From the NCBI GenBank assembly GCA_026075535.2, contig AP026549.1, positions 5,208,001 through 5,272,000 of the forward strand: a stretch of DNA of 64,000 nt, read 5' to 3'. Below are positions 57,921-64,000 of the stretch, piece by piece (position 1 is the first letter of the stretch; each line of letters begins with the position of its first letter). The stretch is from Tricholoma matsutake. Lineage: Eukaryota; Basidiomycota; Agaricomycetes; Agaricales; Tricholomataceae. The translations under genes were made by a program, and so were the position numbers. The notes below the pieces were generated by a model, which ran no database searches, was not told the DNA's origin, and worked only from the letters and a program-made list of their open reading frames with translations.

Positions 57921-58251
57921 CTATCGCCCAATTGGTCTGAAATCTCCCTGGGAGTCTGAAATTCAATTTCTACATTTTATCTGCTTGCTCAATCCCCCCG
58001 GAGTTTTATGGGATCTAATTGACTAGTAGTAATGGATGTATGTATGATTTAAGTAAGGAATACAAGCTGTGGAAGCAGTCGAGAAACAGTAGCCGGAGTG
58101 ATCAAACAGTGATACAAATGAAAATGTCTTGTTCACCATGGCAAAAACCACTCCCAAAGCCCAAAAAAAATTGACAGGACACCTACACTAGACCAAACTA
58201 TGGTAGCACGCTCTCTTTAAGTCTCCGGGGTGGTGTGCCCATGTTCAAGAG
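57921..58251 (+). repeat. Left terminal inverted repeat
   Basis: Pairs with 61119-61442. Internal landmark GCTTGCTCAATCCCCCCGG is followed by AGTTTTATGGGATC. Confidence 0.88.
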
Positions 58252-58803
58252 TGAGGAGAGACAGCATGACAAAACACATCGAAATTCAAGGTCTGCCCAG
58301 CATAGTTGTATATACTTCAATTCAATGATTTCTCGTTGCCGTTGAGGTGGCCAGCGGACATTCAATTTTATCGTGACAAAATTGACAGTGTCCCTTCATC
58401 GCTGGAGTAGGGTGAGTGGTCGTTCTTTAGCTATACCAGGTAGTCATGTGACTGGGTAGTCAGTAGCAGAGTCACATGTAGATAGGCATCATCACTACAA
58501 CTATGTCGTCTTGGGCATAGCTAGAGCCTAGGAGACTCGGCACATCTCCATCTTGGTGATGAGAGCGTGATTCGACTCACTTCTCTGTCGACTTGAGCTT
58601 TTCTAGAGCCCCCTGTTTTGCTTACTCAATTTTGGTGTCCCACTCTGTGTTTTTGAGCCTTGTCGCGCATCTCTGAGCTTCATATTGCATAATTTGTCTT
58701 GCCTCTTCTGTTTTGAGTCTCTAGGCCTGCCTTCTTGAGTTCTGAGCCCCCAGCCGAGGGATGAGAAGCAGGCTATAAGGAGGCAAGGATTAAGAATGAA
58801 GAA

Positions 58804-60849
58804 GTGGAAGTCCAGAAGTACTGGGAGGGCCAGGCTGAAGGTTTAACAAGAGGAACCAAAGCAGGGGAGTATGATGAACGACAGAAGTGGCTTGCTGAGG
58901 GCCATGGCCCAAGCCTGTGCATCTTGAAGGAGGCCCATACGCACAAGCTATTGCGAGGAGCTGTCCTCCTTGACGATGCCAAAGTCCAAACCGACCCTGA
59001 AATGACCACCTGGAGCAACGCTAGCATCCAGGCAGCTCCCAGGACCAATGAAATGGCCTCCCAGACCATGCAGATGACACATGGCATCAATTTCAATATG
59101 AAATTTATTACAAAAACTACAGAGGCAACTACCCAGACCACAGATGACTCCACTGCCCCTGTTACCAGCCCCCCCTTCACTGCCAACATCGACACATCAC
59201 CACCAATGACGCCTACACAGCCCCCATCAAACCTGTCACCACTGCCATCAATGGTGTCAACACTGTCATCAACCACCACCAGCCCCAAGTCCCCTGCTTC
59301 AAAACAGCCTCCAGCACCTCTGAAATGGTGCCATTCACTTCCAAGCAGACCCATAGCACTCCAGCTGAGTCCCCAGTCCCTCCTCTTGTGCCCTGAGCCT
59401 CCAACTGCTGGCACCATGTCACTGTCAACAATGGTGCCCACAGCTGCTACAACCACCCCCAAAACAGCATATAGGGCCGTGTCTACTACTCAGATGGCCA
59501 ACGAAACCCAGGAGACTGTTACTGAGGCCATAAACGATGTCCTGGGACTGTCTACAACCTGTTAGGAAACCACCCCATTACTTAATAAAATTTCATTTTT
59601 ATTTTATTATGTTGTATTAGGCTACATGACGCCAAATGACGCTACACTTTGATAGCATGAGAATTTTATTTTGCACACATCAAAATGTACATGCATGTAT
59701 GAGTGCATCGGTAATAACAATGTACAATATATGTAACATAGTATATAAACCCTAAATATATGCCTAGGGGACCCCAGTTGTGTTCTCTTAGGTATTCCAC
59801 CTATGATTTTGGTGTGAAAGGCCTATCTCAACAAACTCACCTATTAATAACCCCTTGCATCAAAACCATCAGTTCCCCCATCATGAGCACAGATCCTGCC
59901 CCCTTCTTGTAGAGGCACAGTCTTAGCTAGCAGATAGTGGGTGTCACCCTAACACAACTGAGGAAACCAATTTGTGAGATGATGAGCAACAGTGCTTGTT
60001 GAAACCCGTTGTCTACTCAACGGAACCACCCTGCCAGCCCCACTATCTCCAACAATGATCCAGGAGCCTGCTCACACCTCCCAGTCCCACCCTGCTTGCC
60101 CCCCTTGCCTTCGTTATGCACCACCAGCCCACAAAAACACCTCATGCATCCACCAGATCTGCCATGTCATCAACAATGTGTATGTTGACAATGGCCTACC
60201 CCCCAGCTTTGCCTCACTCAGGACCACTGCCTGGAGCTCTGAGACCACAGCATACCCTCCCTGAACCAACGACAGGCCCCCAGCTTGTCCCCCAATCCCC
60301 TGTTGAGCACGAAACATGCTGTGTGAGAGCCATTTCACCACCACCTGCATTGTATACCACTGCCACATCATTAATGATGCCGTCGACAATTGTCAACACC
60401 CCCCATTCACCGTTTGTCACCCCATTACTCCTGGTACACCCCAGCTCACCCCAGCTTGGCCCCAAACCACCTGTTTTGCTGCCTCCTGCACATCTTGACT
60501 GGGCAGAAGATGCCAAATCCCTGCATACCCCACATACTGCATCTCCACCTCCCCGAGACATCTCTGGTCTGAAGACGGGCTGTCCACAGCCGTTTGGGCC
60601 CTTATGATGATGGACTCGATGATGACGAGCCCCCCCACAGTTTTTTCTGTCTCAAAATTTTTATAATTTAGCTCAACCTTTTATCACTTGATGCCACCCC
60701 TCCAGTATTGGACCAGGATGACCCATCGTCATTGTGCCCTTTGGAGTAGCTCCTGCTCCTGTTCTGAAGCTAGACTGGGATATCAAGACCCCCAGCTTGC
60801 TGACTTGAGTAAGGCCCTTCAGGCATTAGGATGGATACCTCCTTGTTGA
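58804..60849 (+). pseudogene. Unrecognised ORF of the short-LTR element, interrupted
   Basis: An open frame of 250 codons starts MEVQKYWEGQAEGLTRGTKA (basic/acidic helix, KWLAEGHGPSLC) and becomes Thr/Ser/Pro-rich (TEATTQTTDDSTAPVTSPP). A solo LTR at 59560-59954 interrupts it. Beyond the LTR, frames are broken but the C-terminal landmarks HLDWAEDAKSL, PPRDISGL, FGP and PQLADLSKALQALGWIPPC are visible. The same landmarks occur in the minus-strand copy at 62874-63900 (HFDWAEDMESL, PRDLSGLRS, PQLADLSKALWALGWIPPC). Conservation of both ends in two diverged copies suggests a real protein family. It is not gag or pol as I know them. Confidence 0.6.
59560..59954 (+). repeat. Solo LTR of the 14-20 kb chromovirus family
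   Basis: 395 bp from TGTTAGGAAACC to CACCCTAACA, matching 14281-14684 and 20099-20500 along their length, without internal sequence. Flanks CAACC and CAACT agree at 4 of 5 bases, fitting a slightly decayed 5-bp duplication. It interrupts the ORF of the short-LTR element. Confidence 0.9.
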
Positions 60850-61118
60850 GTTTTTCTTTTCTTTATTTTTGATACCAACCATAGAATTGTTTTGTCTATA
60901 TTATTCCTACTTATTGTTTTGCATCTTTTTCTTCTGTGGCGATGAGGACATCACCTTTTTTGGAGGTGGGCACATGGAGCAGGGTGAGTGGTCACCTACT
61001 CCAGATAGTCACATGACTGGGTAGTCAGTAGCAGAGTCACATGTAGATAGGCATCATCACTACAACTATGTTGTCTTGGGCATAGCTAGAGCCTAGGAGA
61101 CTCGGCATGTCTCCATTG

Positions 61119-61442
61119 CTCTCGAACATGGGCATACCACCCTGGAGACTTGAAGAGAGTGTGCTACTGTAGTTTGGTCTAGTGTAGGTGTCCTGTCAAT
61201 TTTTTTCGGGCTTTGGGAGTGGTTTTTGCCATGGTGAACAAGACATTTTCTTTGTATCACTGTTTGATCACTCCAGCTACTGTTTCTCGACTGCTTCCAC
61301 AGCTTGTATTCCTTACTTAAATCATACATACATCCATTACTACTAGTCAATTAGATCCCATAAAACTCCGGGGGGATTGAGCAAGCAGATAAAATTGAAT
61401 TTCAGACACCCTGGGAGATTTCAGACCAATTGGGTGATATAG
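61119..61442 (-). repeat. Right terminal inverted repeat
   Basis: 324 bp, inverted relative to 57921-58251. Confidence 0.88.
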
Positions 61443-61804
61443 TACTTGTTGGTTTGAGTAGGTTGATCTTCACGTGGCCTCCTAGTCACGTTGCATGTGT
61501 TGGTGCAAACATGGGTTCCAAAGGAAAGGAGGGTTTTTGAAGGCCTCTGAGCTTTTTGAGAGGGGTTCAGTTTGTCGGCCAAAGTTATGAGGGTGTATGG
61601 CATTTGAGGGGGTTACAAAAAAACAGGTAAAAAATTTGATTAAAATTCTAATAAAATTATACATTGTTGAAATAAGTGTTTCTAATCAGCATCTAGGTCA
61701 GTGGGACTATTGTCGGGTAAAATACTCATTAATATAAGTAGAAGCTGGCTTGCGAGACTCATCTAAATGTATCTGTCGTGTGAATGAACCCAAAATTGCC
61801 TCCA

Positions 61805-62616
61805 GTTTTCAAGCAATGGCATCATCAAAATTATCAATGTAGCTGTTGACAACAGACACAGCCTGAAGGACCTCACGACATGTAGGGCAAGGTGCCTCAT
61901 CATCAGAATCACAATCCCCACTGTCCATCACCACATACTCTGCTTTTCGTGCATCCTGAACAGCCTGGCAAATTTCCTCATCAGTCGTCTCATCCAAATT
62001 CTGAGCCTCAGCAGCAGGGTTGAGAAGTGCCTCAATATTCATTCTATTGTCACATTGAAGTGCGCCTGTCAAGACCAGATCATTGAGAGCACTTTGGACT
62101 CATTTCTCAGCATTTGCGATTGGATCTTGTTGACTGGCACTGGGATTGATGTGGGAGATTAATATCATTGGCTGTACTGCTGCAGGGGGAGGCATGCTCA
62201 GCAAAATACCAGATTTGCATCCACCAAGCAGTATCAGTGAGTCACATAGCCTGTAATTGGTTGATATTGTATATTTCAGAGGGTGTTACACCAGCATCAT
62301 ATTTGTCAATGGCGTGTTCAATAAAACTGGCTCAATAATGAGCCTTGAAGCATCAGATGATGCCCTGATCCATTGGTTGAACATGTGCAGTGAGATTTGC
62401 CTTGAAGTTCTCCACACAAATATTTTGAAGACCATCTGGGACAATGTGACCCAAAAAATTGTCTTGCAGAAGAAGGATCTTGCAATTTTTGGCAACACGT
62501 TCCTGATCCCATTGCTCAGAAAGTCTGTACCTTAAAAAGATGGCTTCAGCAATGGCAGGACATGTGTGTCCTGGATATGGCTGGGTGTCTGACTCCAACT
62601 GCTTTTGCACAGCCAC
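61805..62616 (-). pseudogene. Pogo/Tigger-type (DDE_1) transposase remnant
   Basis: Minus-strand sequence near 62500-62360 reads KILLLQDNFLGHIVPDGLQN followed by NLTAHVQPMDQGII, the second catalytic Asp region of the CENP-B/pogo DDE family. Next come AIDKYDAGVTPSEIYNINQL, then a TGA in AMxLTDTAWW. The C-terminal tail has DDEAPCPTCREVLQAVS and FTRQIHLDESRKPAST. Frames break several times. The N-terminal half, including the DNA-binding domain, is missing because the short-LTR element at 62617 cuts it. Confidence 0.82.
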
Positions 62617-62751
62617 TGGAGATGCCAGATGCATCTCCTATAGCAATGCAGTGGATGCGATAGTGATAGCCTGAGCCTGTATTACATGTGACTGTCTACT
62701 GACTACATGGTCACGTGACCTGGAGTAGGTGTGCCCACACACACTACTCCA
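62617..62751 (-). repeat. 3' LTR of the second short-LTR element copy
   Basis: On the minus strand it starts TGGAGTAGTG and ends GGCATCTCCA, like the LTRs at 58403-58550 and 60975-61115 but more diverged. A purine-rich TTTTTTGGAGGTGGG precedes it on the minus strand. Confidence 0.7.
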
Positions 62752-64000
62752 TTTGCCCACCTCCAAAAAAGGCAATGTCCTCATTGCCACAGAAAAAAAT
62801 GCAAAACAATAAGTAGGAATAATATAGACAAAAGAATTCTATGGTTGATATCAAAAATAAAGTAAAGAAAAACTCAACAAGGAGGTATCCATCCCAATGC
62901 CCAAAGGGCCTTACTCAAGTCAGCAAGCTGGGGGTCTTGATCCCAGTCTAGCTTTGGAACAGGAGCAGGAGTAGGGGTTGCTCCAAAGGGAACAATGATG
63001 ATAGGTTTTCCTGGTCCTATACCAGAAGGGTGATGTCAGGTGATAAATGCTTGAGGCTGGCTGAAGAATGGAAGAGCTGGTTGAAAAGATCTACAAGATG
63101 AAAAAATATTTGGTGGGGGTCATTGTCGAACAGTGTCGTATCATCGAACACACCTGTGTAAGGACCAAACAGACCTGGGAGATTTGATCGAAGGCCCGAG
63201 AGGTCTCGTGGGGATGCAGGTGCAGCAGGTGGGGGAATGGGGAGGGATTCCATGTCTTCTGCCCAGTCAAAATGCACAGGAGGTGGCGAAACGGCTGGTT
63301 TAGGGCTGAGCTGGGATGAACTGGGGTATATGGGGATGCAGGTGGTGAATGGGGAGCTTCCCTGTGTGTAGACAATGTAGGTGGGAATGTAGATGATGTG
63401 GAAATGCAGGGGGATATTGGCATCATCGTCTGTGACATAGTAGGGGCAGTGGGGGGCTCAGGGTGTCAAACAGGGGTTACAGGAACGAGCTGGGGGAGCA
63501 CTGATGGTCCAGGGAGCGTGTGCCGTTGATTTTTGGGTGCCAGGTTTCGTTCTGAGAGTGGCAGGAGTGGGAGAGTGGGGGTTGTTGAATATGACATGGT
63601 AGTTTTGCCAGGTGGTTTGATGATTTTGATGGGGGTCTGTGGGATGAGATGGGGGATGCTGGGAGGTGTTCGGGCTTTTGTTTGGAGTCCTGGAGTGAGC
63701 AGGGTCATTCTGTTGAGTAAACAACATGTTTTGATGAGCACATTTGCTTGTCCTCGCGTAACATCATTTGTTGGGCTATAGACCATTTATGTACATCGTT
63801 TGGGGCCTGGCACTTAGTATACGAGGTGGTAGTGGTCATCTGGCAGCTAGTCATTGCCCTAGTAGTCATTCCACAGGTGGTTGCAATGGTTTTCATTGCC
63901 ATTGTAGGTTGTGATGTGGTGGTGGAACAGTGGGGCTCTGGGCTCGAGAGGATGGGCTGGGGAGTTATCAGGGGTGCTGTAGGTCGAGCTGGCAGTGAGT
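62752..64000 (-). pseudogene. Second copy of the short-LTR element ORF, partial
   Basis: Runs off the window. From the right: Thr/Met-rich sequence at 63902-63705, then Pro/Ser/Thr-rich frames, HFDWAEDMESLPIPPP and PRDLSGLRS near 63270-63200, FGPYTGVFDD, FHLVDLFNQLFHSSASLKHL, and finally (another frame) PKLDWDQDPQLADLSKALWA with stop at 62874. At least three frame changes. It is better preserved at the C-terminus than the copy at 58804-60849. Confidence 0.6.

Larger units (their letters stand above)
58403..61115 (+). mobile_element. Short-LTR retroelement with an unrecognised ORF
   Basis: Direct repeats at 58403-58550 (148 bp) and 60975-61115 (141 bp) begin TGGAG and end CTCCA, as LTRs do. 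TTGGTGATGAGAGCG, a plausible primer site, follows the left one. GGAGGTGGG, a plausible purine tract, precedes the right one. Flanks ATCGC and TTGCT are not a clean duplication, although TCGCT/TTGCT agree at 4 of 5 if the ends shift by one base. The interior has no gag-pol, only one low-complexity ORF family. A second copy, with its own 135-bp LTR, lies on the minus strand at 62617-64000. Confidence 0.72.
57921..61442. mobile_element. Mutator-like element with 330-bp terminal inverted repeats
   Basis: 57921-58251 and 61119-61442 are inverted copies over about 325 bp at roughly 95 percent identity by eye. Ends are CTATCGCCCAATTGG on the left and, in reverse complement, CTATATCACCCAATTGG on the right. 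Flanks TACTTTTTG (57912-57920) and TACTTGTTG (61443-61451) agree at 8 of 9 bases, the duplication length typical of Mutator-like elements. No transposase is present. The interior is occupied by a short-LTR retroelement, so this is a non-autonomous copy that was later invaded. Confidence 0.75.

Noticed and set aside
14281..64000. TGA as a sense codon (recoding) in the mobile elements
   Set aside because: Host genes in the same window use TGA as a normal stop (the oxidase gene ends with it), and CpG deamination explains the pattern without recoding.

Overview
The window is genomic DNA of a filamentous basidiomycete, most likely an Agaricomycete. The host genes are broken by many 50-65 bp GT-AG introns. 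Recognisable host proteins are a VPS15 protein kinase, a DUF1308/UPF0415 protein, a seven-span membrane protein of a type common in mushroom genomes, and pyranose 2-oxidase, which is typical of wood- and litter-decaying basidiomycetes. No bacterial operons, tRNA, rRNA or CRISPR array were seen. All exon limits were read by eye from splice-site consensus and continuity of the protein.

Layout. (1) 1-12.9 kb is an ordinary gene-dense host segment, all on the minus strand: the 5' part of VPS15, a diverged inverted partial copy of VPS15, a small uncertain gene, a DUF1308 gene, a 7-TM protein, a long Ser-rich single-pass membrane protein, and a decayed alpha/beta-hydrolase gene. (2) 14.15-27.23 kb is one hAT DNA transposon with an 8-bp target duplication. 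It holds a nearly complete decayed transposase gene and oppositely oriented hairpin-bearing repeat arms. A 6.2 kb Ty3/Gypsy chromovirus sits in its left arm. (3) 27.2-49.3 kb is a nest of older elements: a foldback element, a Ty1/Copia element split by an 8 kb chromovirus (target duplication ACAGG), and a second split by two inverted halves of another Gypsy family. (4) 49.33-51.81 kb is an apparently intact 13-exon pyranose 2-oxidase gene. (5) 52.01-57.71 kb is a young, nearly intact Copia element (target duplication AGTAC) about 200 bp upstream of the oxidase start. (6) 57.92-61.44 kb is a long-TIR, Mutator-like element. It encloses a retroelement with LTRs of about 145 bp and an unrecognised ORF, itself interrupted by a solo LTR of the chromovirus at 14-20 kb. 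(7) 61.8-64 kb is a pogo-type transposase relic cut by a second copy of the short-LTR element.

How it fits together. The host genes are unrelated housekeeping and secreted functions and form no pathway. Most of the window is a record of sequential insertions. Three insertions have matching flanking duplications (hAT, the 32-40 kb chromovirus, the 52-58 kb Copia). Across several elements the premature stops I checked inside conserved domains are almost all TGA, several where arginine is expected. The only three differences I saw between the young Copia LTRs lie at CpG sites. Together these point to CpG-directed cytosine deamination as a main decay process.

The most unusual items are the inverted hairpin arrays flanking the hAT transposase, the short-LTR element with a conserved unknown ORF present twice, the extra zinc-knuckle/membrane ORF downstream of the integrase in the 32-40 kb chromovirus, and the near-perfect 165-bp palindrome at 41.57-41.73 kb.
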